From contig CM018683.1 in the NCBI GenBank assembly GCA_009363875.1, positions 63,179,207 to 63,243,206 of the forward strand: DNA of 64,000 nucleotides. Direction: 5' to 3'. Shown in pieces: positions 46,301-58,312 of this stretch. Positions within the stretch are counted from its first letter, which is position 1. Each line of letters starts with the position of its first letter. The notes below the pieces were generated by a model that made no database searches, was not told the origin of the DNA, and saw only the letters and a program-made list of their open reading frames with translations. The position numbers and the translations under genes are program-made. The stretch comes from Mikania micrantha. Lineage: Eukaryota; Streptophyta; Magnoliopsida; Asterales; Asteraceae.

Positions 46301-49300
46301 CCGTGGATGTCAATAATGGCGGGAATTTGACTAATATTAATGGGACTTCTTGGTGTATTGCTAGCCCAAATGCTTCAGAGGAAGATCTGAGAAATGGACT
46401 GGATTGGGCCTGTGGATCCGGGAATGTGGATTGCTCACCGATCCAGCCCAGTCAGCCCTGTTTTCAGCCTGATAGCTTGGTGTCACATGCTTCATATGCT
46501 TTTAATAGTTATTATCAGCAAAATGGAGCTACTGATATTGCTTGCAGCTTTGGAGGAGCAGGGTTCAAAACTAACAAGAATCCAAGTATGTATTTTGACC
46601 TGTTAGTTGTAGATTGCTTGATTTGGATTTTGTTGGGGGGTTGGATAAAGATAATGTAGCTCAAAGGGAAACAAGTTTGCAAGTTCATAAAGCGAGTTTA
46701 TAAAATCATCTCATAGTATATAGTTTTTTAAATCATACAAATGCAGTAGTTATTCATAACCAGACAAGAATGGTTTGCGGGTCAACCCGATTTGACCCAT
46801 TACTATATAGAACATTAGAGTTTGGTGTTGACTACTGTTGAGAATTTCGTTTGAATTTTTTTATAGATAATATTAAAGTTATTATAAAACAATGATCACA
46901 TCCAGTTTTTGCAGGTCTTGAGTCTTGACCAATTTTGTATACTTTGGGTGATTTTTATTTCACCTAATATTGTTTGTTTTGTTGCCTACTCATAGAGATC
47001 AAATGTTGACTCTATAATTTGGGTTTTTTTTATTGTTTGTTTTTTAAATTTTGGTCTTTGTTTGGACAGGTTATGACAATTGCTTGTATATGACAGCCGG
47101 GTATGTAAAATAATCTACCTTTTAAAAACTTCTACTATTGCATCTATAATAAACTTTCACTAGAGGTGATCACAATTGAATTCATGTTAAACCAAAAATG
47201 GCTATGGCTGGATTTTTGTGGGCTTGATCGGTTTTTTGAACCACTATTTTAAGGGAGAATTCTTTAAATGGCCATTTGTTAACTTTTTTTTCTCACTGTG
47301 TCTGCTTGACTATCAAATGCCAAGAGTTGTGTGCACATGTTTGCCTACATAAACAGCAAATCAGAAGATGCCACGTCTCCTTTATAGGTATCGGCCTCAC
47401 TTTGACACATCGCCCCTTTATTCTTGACTATAGGCGCCTGAACCTACTATGTCTTCCTTCCTCGCCAATTAGGTCCTTGCAAGCGAGAGGAGGGGAAGTG
47501 AGCTCTACTCGAACCTCTAAAGGCTGGCTACTCTTAGTAGAAGTGAGCGCCACTTTATTCTTGACTATAGGCGCCTGAACTTAAGATACGGGCACTCGAA
47601 CTTAGATACAGGCGTCCGAACCTGCTATATTGGCACCCCCATTTTATTCTTGATTTTAGGCGCTCATGCCTCGTATATGGGGCACACGAACCTCATTTAT
47701 AGGTGTTTAAACCTCCTAATACAAGTGCCCCAACATAACGAGAAAACAGGCGTTTGAGTCTCTTAAACATGAATGTTATCTTATGTAGGCTGATTGTAAA
47801 AGTTGTGTCTTGGAAGAATGTACAGATAGCTAAAGAAATAATCGGAAGAAATGAAACAAGAAAAGATGCTTGCAATAGATGTTTGTTGATAAATCAAAGA
47901 GCAAATTCATCCAATGTTTTGAGACAATTCACCATTGGATATTTTACATCACAATATGGAAACTGAGGCCTACTGGTGTCTTTCTGAAAACAATCACTAA
48001 GATGCCAAGCCAGCCTTGATCTTTGTTCTTCGCCTGCTAAAATCTCTGAAGATGCTGCAAATAGATTTTGATATGCTTTTTGCCAACAAGAGTTAGACGA
48101 CAAAGCGGCCTTTCTCTTTGCCTTTTCAACTAATATCATCCCAATTTTCCTGTTTGATGATTCCATTGAGAATTCAACAACAAGATCATCAAAAGTTTTG
48201 TGAAATCTTGATTGTTTTTCACTAGAATCCATAATTCGTTTCGAGAAAAACAAACTAAACGATCCCATGTTGCACTCATAATCATAACGGGTAGTACTCC
48301 GTAAGACTAAGGTAGGTTCTGTCAAGAACACACGAAATCACAATTGACAGATTCTCCTACGAATCTGTGATTAATAGAACCAAAACGAACAATCGTTTAC
48401 AACTTTAATCACAGATCACAGATTAAAGTTGTAAACGATTTTGTCACTCAACATATCGAATTACATGAAAATCTGGGATTAAAGTTGTAAACGATTGTTC
48501 GTTTTGGTTCTATTAATCACAGATTCGTAGAAGAATCTGTGAGTTGTGATTTCGTGTGTTCTTGACAAAACCTACCTTAGTCTTACGGAGTACTACCCGT
48601 TATGATTATGAGTGCAGCATGGGATCGTTTTAAACAATTTGTTTTTCTCGAAACGAATTGTTGATTCTAGTGAAAAACAATCAAGATTTCACGAAACTTC
48701 TGATGATCTTGTTGCTGAAATCTCAATGGAATCATCAAACAGGAAAAATGGGATGATATTAGTTGAAAAGGCAAAGAGAAAGGCCGCTTTGTCGTCTAAC
48801 TCTTGTTGGCAAAAAGCATATTAAAATCTATTTGCAGCATGTTTAGAGAGGCGAAGAACAAAGGTCAAGGCTGGCTTGGCATCTTAGTGATTGTTTTCAG
48901 AAAGACACTGGTAGGCCTCAGTTTCCATACTGTGATGTAAAATATCCAATGGTGAGTTGTCTCAAAACATTGGATGAATTTGCTCCTTGATTTACCAACA
49001 ATGTTTTGCAAAATGGTTAGATACTAAGAGCACTCAACTTGATGAACATATTCATGCTATGTTACCCCATCAACAGGCCTTGATCCTATATTTGATGGAA
49101 TAAGATACTATTTTGTGAGAGATCTTCTACGTTTTGGACCAATATAATTGTTGGTTCAAAACGTAAGGATCTATTTTGTTCCTACAAAATACATATCTTA
49201 TCCCATAAAATTCTAGATCAAGGTTTATAACTTGCTATCAAACTAACACATCATGAATTAGTTGTCCAGGTTGATTAATCTTATCATCATCTAACCATTT

Positions 49301-50062
49301 TTCAACACATTATCTATTCCAAATTTCTATTTTTGCTTCATTTCTTTTATTATTTTTTTAACTCTCTACGTTCATTCAAGAAATACTAGTTTTACAATTA
49401 GCTTACGTAATAATATAACATTCGTGATAAAGAGGTTCGAATGTCTGTGTTCTCGTTATGTTTGGACGCCCGTATACGAGGTTCGGGTGTCTGTAATCAA
49501 GAAGAAAGTGGAGTCGTCTTTGTATTGGGTTCAGGCGCCTGTAGCCGAGAATAAAATGACGCCCATAATAAAATGTTTGAGGACACCGTCGTCCGTGTCA
49601 GAGTGGGTACTGACGCCCATAAAGGACACATGACATCTTTAGATTTGTTGTTTTTCGGGTGAGCGTCCGTAAACAGGGGGACATTTCTTGGCATTTGACA
49701 GTCAAACGAACGAACAAAATAGGGAATAAAGACGGCCAGATGGACATTAGGAATTTTTCTATTTTTTAAACATGGGTTTGTGGTCAAAATTGACTGTCAA
49801 ATCAGCTTGACTTGCTAGGAGATTTGCATTTTCAACTGTTTATTAACACTTCTATTATAATAAACACTTTACTTAAAAAGTGGGATTTCACAGGACGTGT
49901 TATTAATGTTTTTTTTGGGTACAAACTTGTGACAGGAGTAATATAACTGCTGCTGCAAACAATGTAACCACAAGTGCAAATGCAACTTCTTCAGGACAAA
50001 GAGAATTTTCTTTCTCGAATTGTTTTAATTTGTTGGTTATAATCTTTTTCATGTGTATCTGA
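43381..50062 (+). CDS. GH17 beta-1,3-glucanase with X8 (CBM43) domain, GPI-anchored, 4 exons, 495 aa
   Basis: Exons are 43381-43435, 45311-46585, 47070-47100 and 49936-50062; all are GT-AG and in frame. It hydrolyses internal beta-1,3-glucan (callose) bonds at the cell wall or plasma membrane. The first exon encodes the signal peptide (FATSLVLMLLG). The GH17 domain runs from about residue 24 to 345: IGICYGRNADDLPTP, proton donor Glu in TVGAEVTEAP (GAEV, where most GH17 enzymes have GNEV), and nucleophile Glu in VTETGWPSKG. A spacer leads to the X8 domain (about 362-450) with Cys in SWCIAS, DWACG, VDCSPIQPSQPCF, IACSFGG and DNCLY. The C-terminus is Ser/Thr/Asn-rich (ITAAANNVTTSANATSS) and ends in a hydrophobic tail (NLLVIIFFMCI), consistent with a GPI signal. 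It resembles Arabidopsis glucan endo-1,3-beta-glucosidases 12/13. The last intron (2.8 kb) carries the foldback element with GEX1-like arms. The gene appears intact. Confidence 0.93.
47897..48330 (-). pseudogene. GEX1/Brambleberry-like gene fragment, left arm (antisense to host gene)
   Basis: The minus-strand frame contains KIGMILVEKAKRKAA, NSCWQKAYQNLFAASSEIL, RSRLAWHLSDCFQKDT, PQFPYCDVKYPMVNCLKTLD and stops after DEFAL. This order of CW..AYQ.LF, LA.HLS.CF and NCL..LD matches the cysteine-rich N-terminal region of plant GAMETE EXPRESSED 1, a KAR5/Brambleberry-family protein of the nuclear envelope needed for nuclear fusion at fertilisation. One conserved Cys (normally FAGCSEI) is Ser. The coiled-coil and membrane parts are absent. 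Identification is by motif memory and should be confirmed by search. Confidence 0.6.
48612..48990 (+). pseudogene. GEX1/Brambleberry-like gene fragment, right arm (sense to host gene)
   Basis: This is the inverted copy of the left-arm fragment. The frame reads KRIVDSSEKQSRFHETSDDL, MESSNRKNGMILVEKAK, NSCWQKAY and then meets a TAA where the left arm has a Gln codon. After a frame change the ARLAWHLSDCF-like and CDVKYPMVSCLKTLDEFA-like sequence is still readable to about 48990. The arms differ by scattered substitutions and small indels, so this copy is more decayed than the left one. Confidence 0.6.
49078..49222. repeat. Short hairpin (about 145 bp) within the right arm
   Basis: CCTTGATCCTATATTTGATG and GGAATAAGATA at the left pair with TATCTTATCCCATAAAATTC and TAGATCAAGG at the right. 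The centre pairs ACGTTTTGGACCAAT with ATTGTTGGTTCAAAACGT. It lies in DNA found only in the right arm, so it is probably a nested MITE. Confidence 0.6.
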
Positions 50063-51330
50063 ACCAATGTGTAAAAGAGAGACTCTGTTTCAGAAGCTTT
50101 TCAGGTGGCTAAAATCTTCCCTAATTTTGTTGTATCATATAAGGGTATTTATGAATGTATGGTATGTATGGCAAACATGCACCATCAAAATGTATGGTAG
50201 CCAGCCAGGTGTTGTAAGCATGTAATGTACTACTATCAAATTGCAGTAAATGTTAAAGTTGCATGTTTATTTCTCTTGTATTGATGATAATACTAGGACT
50301 TTCTTTTATTGTAGCATCTTTATTCCATTCTTTGTCATATTCTCTAGATTTTACGGGTAAGTGAGATTTATTGGGTATGTTTGTTTGTACTAATTTTAAC
50401 ACTATGTACAGTTAAAACTGTTGGATTCATTCTGTATGATTCTAGTTATACTACTATCATTTATAAGCAACGGATTTAAACAATTCATTTAAAAAAATAA
50501 TTTCCCTTTCATCTACAGAATCAATCAAACCTAGTTTTTTATTTTCATTCACAACCAATCTAATCAAAATTAATTCTTTCATAATTTACATCACAACTCA
50601 AAACTTACCGAATGCCACATGAAATAAAAGATAATAATAATAATAATAAAATAACCAACCAATAGTTGGTTGATCCACTTGATTGCCTAATTTTAATGAA
50701 TTTTTTTTATTATTTTTGCAAACAACCAAATACTTGGTTGTGGATGGGAATCGTCTTAGAGGATGAAAAAAATTGCTTCCGGAAACAACATGACTATCCG
50801 GAACTAGAACGAATAATATCCAAACTCAGGAAAACAAGTAATTCTAGTTCTATGGGAGATGATTTGAAACCCCGAGATCTTTTGGCGGGTATCGCCAAAT
50901 GGTCGAATTGACATCTGAAATCGTCAAAATATATATTTTAATTAGCAATGTCAGTGGTATCTTTACTCCATTTTTTCTTTCCTTGGACCGATGAGTCGCT
51001 TGTTCAGTACTGCTAACTATTATTGGAGGATTCCAGCCCCCAGGACTACCATACCAGTAGCTTTGGTTGTTTAATCTTGTGGAAGTTAGGTTGTTAATAT
51101 ATATATTTAGACGCCGGTGGAAAAAGTTGCCTAATGATTAAAATCTGACCGTTTAAAATAGATGATATTGAAACTTGGTCGTCTAAATTCGACCGACGTG
51201 CGGTTCAGGGCAGTTCCGCCAGAAAAGTCTCATGAACTCCACCTCCCCTGTTTTCCGGTCAGTTTCCCATGTCCATGAATTTGGAGTTGGGTAAATTTTT
51301 GATTTTATGTTGAAAACTTCTGTATTGAAA
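50063..51330. other. 3' region of the glucanase gene and intergenic DNA
   Basis: It contains the presumed 3' UTR, then AT-rich DNA with an AATAAT microsatellite near 50630-50650. No further gene recognised. An 81-residue frame at 50666-50911 has no recognisable motif. Confidence 0.35.
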
Positions 51331-51600
51331 TTAACAACAATCTTACCCGGTATATTCCCACTTTTCAGTAGGGTCTGGGGGAAATGATAGATACAAACCT
51401 TACCCATATCCCAATTGGGATATAGAGACTGCTCCGAAAAAGTCGCGGCTCAAAGTTATCATTTGAAGTGATCATCCCAATGATTTTAACGTTATTTTCA
51501 CAAAATAATTAAAATAACGTTAAAATTAGTGCACTTTTATTTTTGTCTCTTAAGGGACCACACATATATACATTATATGCGTACACCACAAATAGGGCGT
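51331..51600 (+). mobile_element. Short retroposon copy (third plus-strand member)
   Basis: Same family as 25031-25296: ACAACAATCTTACCCGGTAT, AGTAGGGTCTGGGGGAAA, CCTTACCCATATCCC, CGGCTCAAAGTTATC and the AACGTTATTTTC palindrome. The flanks GTATTGAAAT and GTATTTGAAAT are a probable, slightly altered target duplication. Confidence 0.75.
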
Positions 51601-53262
51601 ATTTGAAATCATGAATGGGTATTTGACTTATGCTCGGCAGAAAGTTTATGTTTATAACTTGCAGTTTTGTTATTTCAGCTTTCTTTCAATTTTGATCCAA
51701 TGGGCTAAAATCATGATCTGTTGAATCAAGTTCACATATGTACAACATGCCTGTAGCAACTCCTACTTGAAAGACTGGCGTGGATGAAATTTTCAACTTT
51801 GAAAATGGTAAGAACGATTATGATTTGTAGTTTGTTTAACATCATCATTATTTCATAATCAAATTGCTACTTTTATTAATGTTTTGGCATTTGTTTCTTT
51901 TGTTGGTACCTCTAATTCTTCATGCAATTATGTCACCTGATTCTTATATGCACATGTGATAAAAGTTAATTGTTTACATGTGATACAGGTTAATTCTTTT
52001 TGAACTTGGCCACTAGTTGAAGTTTCTATACTTGCTTTGCATTTGTTTGTTTAATTTGTTTTTGCTGATGTGTTCGGCTCAAGGTTTTTGAGAGCCCAAG
52101 GGCAAATAAAAGTTGTGGCCCTTTTTGTAAATAATTTTTTTGTGATATAAACAAACATTGACGGAGCTTGAATGTTTTGAGAGGGGACGGAAATTTACAT
52201 GACTCATAATACATGTTAATTTTTTGAAGCCAGTGAGGCCGAAACTAATATCTTTAACAAAAAATAACCTTTTGGCCGAATAATTAACACCACAGATAGA
52301 GAACCCTATGGAAGCTTCATCCATGTAAACAAAGAATGATAGAAATTACAATTCTTAGAGGTTATATCTTATAATTATGCCTCAATTTGTTAATCACTTG
52401 ATTACTCATTTACCACCAGAAAGTTTGTCAAAATTTTTACTCGTGCCATTGATAAAAAAAAAATTCTGATGTCAAGTAAATATGCAACAAAAAAACATAG
52501 ATTATGTAATTATTTGGAAATAGAGAACCTTAAACAAACTTTCTTTTTAAAAAATACAAGTGAACTCTAATTTTCCAAATTAAAAACGACAAAATAATAA
52601 CCATGATAACAATCCGAACATAACCCGAACTCTAATGTTCAAGCACACTTAAAACAAGGTAAACTATAAGAAACAGAAACAAGCTTTACACTCTTGATTT
52701 TTTTACCGATGTTAAAGTTACATGAAGAGCAAAATCAACTGACATTTTCTTACCAATTTTAGCAACAAAGTAACATTTGGAATCGTAGCATACTAGCAGT
52801 GCCATTTATTATTTTTTTTGTATTTTCTAAAAAAGTTCCTACTCATCTTATTTTCATCATAGTGTATGTGTATGTGCCACATGGCATCTGATGTGACATT
52901 TAACAATTATTTCTAATTATACATTGCAGCATCCTTTATTAAAAATGTAACAATTTAATTAAGCTCTTTCCATGTTATTCTCACCTAAGCATATTTTATA
53001 TAGTGACAACAAGTGCCAAAGCAAATAAGTTCATTTATATTTGTTGCAGTTTGCACAGGAATAACAAAAGTTCAACAATGTGTATTACATGTTATTATGA
53101 CATCAAAGTGTCTTGAAATGTTCTTGCTAGTCAAGCTGAAACTTTAGAAATAAAGATCTAAACAAGTTCTTGAGCTTGACTATACTTGGTTACAACCCTA
53201 CTTATGGGTGATTATGAAAATGCAACTTTAAGCAAACTCATATCCTTTACTTGAATCTAGAG
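51601..53262. other. Intergenic, no gene recognised
   Basis: AT-rich. At 52085-52240 a phrase GACGGAGCTTGAATG...GAGAGGGGACGG recurs at 57722-57760 (GGCGGAGCTTGAACG...GAAAGGGGGGACAG) in the Derlin intron, so both are probably remnants of one transposon end. Confidence 0.35.
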
Positions 53263-53683
53263 GTGGCAATTGTTACCCATGTCAAAGGAAATGGGTTGGT
53301 TTGGGTAAGGAATTGTAGTATAATGGGTTGAAATGGGTGACATCATAATATTGGATGGGTTGAGTTGGGTAACACTTGAACACAATGCGGGTCAAGACGG
53401 GTAACCAATAAAGTATGTAAATGCAATGGATTCAAACATTTAAGATTGATTAAATACATATTTGATGAGAAAATCACTAAAAATTATCCAAATGGACTAT
53501 TTGTTTACTTATAACACATGTAAAGTTAAATTAAATTGATGTTTTTTAACAACAATCCATGTAGACCCGAACTTATTTTGCTTAAAACCCGTTATGACCC
53601 GCACCCATCCTGACCCGAACCCGTTCTGACCCGTTACCCAACCCAACCCAACCAAACCCGCCCATTTTGCCATGGCATACTTG
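53263..53683. mobile_element. MITE with GAGGTGGCAA / TTTTGCCA ends
   Basis: The left flank GAGGTGGCAATTGTTACCC, followed by GGGTTGG and GGGTAA phrases, mirrors the right flank ACCCGTTACCCAACCC...CCCATTTTGCCA. The AT-rich centre is non-coding. It sits just downstream of the Derlin stop codon. Confidence 0.5.
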
Positions 53684-53867
53684 AATCCAACCATGCAACT
53701 AACATATGTAAAGCAAAATGTACAAAATTATTAATTCAAAGATTCACTAGTTCTGACACCCTAATAGTTTTTGTACATAAGAACTTCTACCAAAAACATT
53801 TGATACCCAAAATGTGTCAAATCCCACCATGCCCTCAAAAGGTCAAAGCAATTCTCATAACAAATAG

Positions 53868-56800
53868 TCAGTCACCAACACGAAAAGATCTTCCTCTGAA
53901 TGCCCCACTCGTGTTGCTAGTTGGCTGGTTCGGGGTATATGATGGAGCTCCGATTCTATATCTTGCAACTATTTTATGTCTAAGCAATATCAAGTTAAGA
54001 AATTTCACAGAAAACTTGTTTAGCTGAAACAATTTCAACTCATTTACTTGTAGATTGATATATTCAGGTTGGGTTTCATCTCAAGCCACTTAAATGGGTC
54101 AAATAAAAAATATTTAGTACGAAGGGATGCCAAACGGCTGAAACTAGAATGAGAAATTTTATATATCCCCTCTAAACGTGCAAAATTACATAAATTTCAA
54201 GCCAAGCTTGAAGAGCAACATATGTTATACGCTAAAAAATTAATAACATATATTTTGGAAAAATATGTAATATTATGGTTTTAGAGAGATATGTAATCGC
54301 CCCAAACTCAAAAGTTAATGCAGACAACCACCTTGGTTGTTCTATGCAAAGATTTAAACCATTATTTTAATAATATGGTTTGGGCAAAACTGCAGGAAAT
54401 AGAAATGTGCCTTTACATTTATTGCTGAGTTTAGAGACCAATTTTAGATTAGTTTTATTTCATTATTTATTTATTATTTGACCAAAGGGCTTATAGCCTA
54501 ATGGTACCCCCCTTGACTTCTCAAACAGGAGGTCTTGGGTTCGAGTCTCGGCTGGAGCAAAAAAATGCTCTAGGTTGAGCTAGGGAGTTTTTCCGGTGTG
54601 GGTTTCCTCCTAGAAGGTGGTGTCAATGTACCCATTTAAACAGTGGTACTTGGCGTTAGCTGTTCAAAAAAAAATATTTATTATTTGAACAAAAAATATT
54701 TCCTGCTCCTAATTCTAAACTAACCCCAAACTAATCAACTCTTTGTCTGGGTTTGAACTTCAAAACATTCATAAAGGCCTCTACCAACATGCATCCTATT
54801 ACCAATTCTAGCAATCAAGTAATCCTCTTATTGCCAATTGTAGCAAAAAAGGATATGTTCAACCAGGTAAATTTTTAAATGTATTGAAGCAACATCCTAG
54901 TCATCCAATATCAACCAGTCAACATTTTGCAAGTAAAATTAGTTAAAACAAGGTTGGTTGCTAAGAGTCCAAAATAGCAAATTGCTTGTAAGTTGGTTTC
55001 TATTTTGCATTAAATTCAAAATTCTGTTGCTAAAATTATGAAAATATTCAGTTCTTTTCCGTCACGTTCAATTTGGCAAATATTGTTCTAGTAACTATAT
55101 TTAACCTGTAAATTATTTATATAAAAATATATAAACAGGCACAGAACAGTTTTTAGGCCAACCAACCCATACAAGTCATTTCAACCTGAATCATTTTGAC
55201 CATTACCCAACCCGCCCATTTAGTAGTAATCACAAGGGAATAAATAAAAAAAGGATACACCCACTTTGGAGTTTGCAGTATAAACCTTCCCCCAGCTAAA
55301 GGGTGCAAAACCGTCAAGAAGTAGTACAAGTGGCCGGCTATGATGCCATATAGATCAGGGCCAATTGGTGAACCAAATATTACATCCATAGCAAGCATGG
55401 CCCATGGTAAATAGAATGCCTGCATATAATGTGGAGGAATAGTCAAACATGAATTAATGAATATTTATATCCAATGGTATTACTCATAAAGAAAATTAGC
55501 AAAAAAATGATGCGTCCAAAAGTTCAAATTAAAATAAACAAATAAATCCATCCAAATTTCAAAAATTTATATTTATTTTTTTAGAACACTAAACATGACA
55601 TATTTACCTATTCCATAACATATATAACAAACTCAATGTTATTATTTTGAATCATCTCAGCTAATGTTCACTTTGTTTATTGAAACATGTTATAAGTAAC
55701 TGGTTTTATATATTATAAATGTAGTGAGTAAACATGATACGTTTAGTGATTTTAAAAGGCAAATATGTTATTATGTAATTTGGAAGGCTAAATTCGACAT
55801 TTAGAACTTCTTCAAGGACATATAAAAGCTGGCTCAAAATATTATAATGAAAATGTATATTTCACATCCATTAAATGGATTTTCTAATTCCGTTTACATC
55901 AACATAAGTTGTTTTATTTATTAAGAACTATTTTGATGAGTGTTTTTAGAATCATTTACCCTTTACCCATTTCTTAGAAATGGAGAAAACCGTGTTGACG
56001 GGTCAACTCAATCCCCACAGCTTGTTTTGAGCTGCATTACCCAACCCGCATGACCTACACTTTTCCACCTATAGTTCTATGATACCTTCTTTTTCCATGG
56101 CATGTGCCTTAATCTACAAGCATCAAGCATAAACAAAATGAAGCTCACAAAATACGAGGGTACCTTTAGTTGCACAAGGCCATAAATGTTGATGTTGGCA
56201 TTTGGAAATTCCCTGCTCCACACGTACAGGAGCATAAAAACAAGTGATACCCCCAAGAAGTACGACTCAACGAAAGGAATTACGGATAATACCTGCACAA
56301 GCAGATAAATTTACAGTGAAAAAGTTACTGGGTTTTAACCCATGTAATATAGTAAGGCCAATGCATATTCCAACTGAGCATTAGTTTCAAACACAGTCAA
56401 AGATTAAAGAGGTAGAGAAAGGTTAGTTAGCAAAAAGATAATGGGAAAAATGAAAAGAAAAAAGTAACCAAAAATGAAAAGGGTCAAGCGTGGTTAAGCA
56501 GGCTGTCAAAAGTCGTCAAATTCGATTTATTTAAAATATTATTTTATTTCGTAACTTATTTCTTTTAATCAAATTTAACAAACTATATATATATTTAGAA
56601 GACCGCCTGTCTCATATAGCTCAAAGATTATCATATAAATGAGTTGTCATAATAATGCATTTGTCACATACCAAAAGCATCAAAGCACCAAATATCATCA
56701 TCCATAAGAAGTCTGCCGTACGCCTATTAAAGGGCCCACTCTCTAATTGAACTCCATATCTTGCTCTAACATGAAACAAATAAAAAGCATCTTTAGAAGC

Positions 56801-58312
56801 CAGACAATAACCATTGACCAATCAACTTCAGTGTACATGAACCCTATGTCGTGACTGAAGTATTAAATCACTCACACCATTAGTAAACGGATCCCGAAAT
56901 TGATAGAGAAAGGGCCAAGAAAGAGAGAGTTTGTCAGAAGTCTCCACACCTGCAATATCAATTATGGTGACAATTTTAAATAAGTTATGTTTTAATCATT
57001 GTGACTTGTGAGAATCTTCAAAAAAGAAAATCTTACGATTTTTGTGGGGAGAATAGTTGTTGATAATAAGAAAATTGTTCTTGATATTATTGCTTATATC
57101 TAAAAGTGACAAAAATAAGCAGGTTGGGTAAGGGTCAAACCAAGTGTAGGTCAACAAACAATTTTTAGCAAGGTTCAGATTGGGTTAACCCATAAAAACC
57201 ATTTTTTTCCATTCTTTATGTAGTTATAAATAATAATGCACTAATTATGATTAAAAAAAACAATATTATGATAAGAGCATCAGGTTTATAAAGCTGCCAC
57301 GTTATGCCACAACAACCCATAAACCTTTCATTTTTTTGTAAAAGGGCCCAACATAGTGTATTTTGGACTTCTTTTTCAGGAAAAAATAAATAAATAGTTC
57401 ATAGTTGTCAAAAAATGCAAGGCACGCTCAAAATGTAAAGGTAGAGCCTTGGGCCTAAACACAAGGCGCTCAATAAGTGGGGGTTCGGGATAAGGAAGAC
57501 AAATAGCATAATTTTTAGGGGTTTTAGATATGTTTTACACTTGTTCAGGTCTATTTTAGGAAAGTATAGGCATGCATGTTCCAGATCATTTTTTAGAGTT
57601 TCAAGTAAGTTTGACCAATATTAAAAAAATTTGCTGGAATTTACAGGTATTGGTCGAAATCTCAGGGAAATCTAATCGGAATCTTTGCCGAAACCTTGTT
57701 GGAACCTCGCCTAAGTGCAGTGGCGGAGCTTGAACGCTTTGAAAGGGGGGACAGAATTTACGGGACTCGCTTGCTTGATAGCCTAGGTGCATGCCCAAAG
57801 GGCTTGTGACAACATAGAAATAGGTACAAAGCACTACAACATTTTAGAACTTTCAATGTTACAAAGGCATGATATACAAGCCCACTATGGCAGACAAAAA
57901 GACGAACTTTTTTTATTTTTGTACCTTTCATAACATAGTAGATGTTAAAATAGTTAACTCTTATAAGATAACTTAAGAGATTGTACGGATTAAAACTAAT
58001 TGGGTGACACCAGCATGTTCAACCCATATGAATCCCATCTATCTAATTTCTTCGTTTGGCCTATTTAACCTGTTGAGATAAAAGAAACTGAAATTGACCC
58101 ATTTATAAGTGAATGTGCAGAATTTGTAACCTGTACTTATTTTTTTCTCAAACAAAAGAGAGCTCATAAGTCATACCTGAAAACGATAAAAAACCTCCTC
58201 ATGGATCAGCGCAATGTAATATATTGGTAATAACTTCAGTGAAACTGCTGCTGTAGTTATCAAACACAGGGTACCATAGGCCTTGCTTATTGGTGGGAGG
58301 GAACTGTACCAT
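53868..58312 (-). CDS. DER1: Derlin (DER1-like ERAD membrane protein), exons 2-7; exon 1 beyond the right edge
   Basis: Exons are 58312-58177, 56949-56876, 56765-56672, 56292-56164, 55419-55259 and 53979-53868, all GT-AG and in frame, giving 234 residues plus a short missing first exon of roughly half a dozen codons. Derlins are rhomboid-like ER membrane proteins lacking protease activity that help move misfolded proteins out of the ER for degradation. Visible signatures are YSSLPPISKAYGTLC, FLGPFSINFGIRLL, ARYGVQLESGPFNRRTADFL, FMLLYVWSREFPNANINIYG (the WSR motif of rhomboid pseudoproteases), AFYLPWAMLAMDVIFGSP, GIIAGHLYYFLTVLHP (the GxxxG/His region) and TPKWVHKIVARYRIG. The C-terminal tail ends FRGRSFRVGD. 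The sequence is collinear with Arabidopsis DER1 but its C-terminal tail is shorter. Intron 1 carries two Copia insertions and intron 6 carries a SINE. No disabling change is visible. Confidence 0.92.
54487..54674 (+). mobile_element. tRNA-derived SINE in Derlin intron 6
   Basis: A Pol III A box (TAGCCTAATGGT, 54494-54505) and B box (GGTTCGAGTCT, 54538-54548) are correctly spaced. A tRNA-unrelated body follows and an A-run ends the element. Flanking direct repeats of 19 bases, TATTTATTATTTGACCAAA (54468-54486) and TATTTATTATTTGAACAAA (54675-54693), differ at one base, so the insertion is fairly young. It is antisense to the Derlin gene. Confidence 0.85.

Larger units (their letters stand above)
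47253..49768. mobile_element. Giant foldback element with captured gene, in glucanase intron 3
   Basis: The left arm (about 47253-48416) and the right arm (about 48471-49768) are inverted copies around a 54-base spacer. Matching pairs include the inner ends AACAATCGTTTACAACTTTA, the phrases TAGTACTCCGTAAGACTAAGG, the gene fragment (see separate entries), TCTCGTTATGT, GGCGCCTGAACC, and the outer TGACTATCAAATGCCAAGA / TCTTGGCATTTGACAGTCA. The outer ends read GGGAGAATTC and, inverted, GAAAAATTCC, with TATTTTAA-like flanks on both sides. Subterminal parts contain repeated GGCGCCxGAACCT motifs. Inner arm parts are nearly identical and outer parts more diverged. The right arm is longer because of extra DNA at about 48990-49320. 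It resembles a non-autonomous Mutator/foldback element that captured a gene (Pack-MULE-like); the superfamily is inferred. Confidence 0.75.

Noticed and set aside
54494..54548. A functional tRNA gene (A and B boxes)
   Set aside because: No acceptor stem or anticodon arm can be formed, and the unit has a non-tRNA body, an A-run and target duplications, so it is a SINE.
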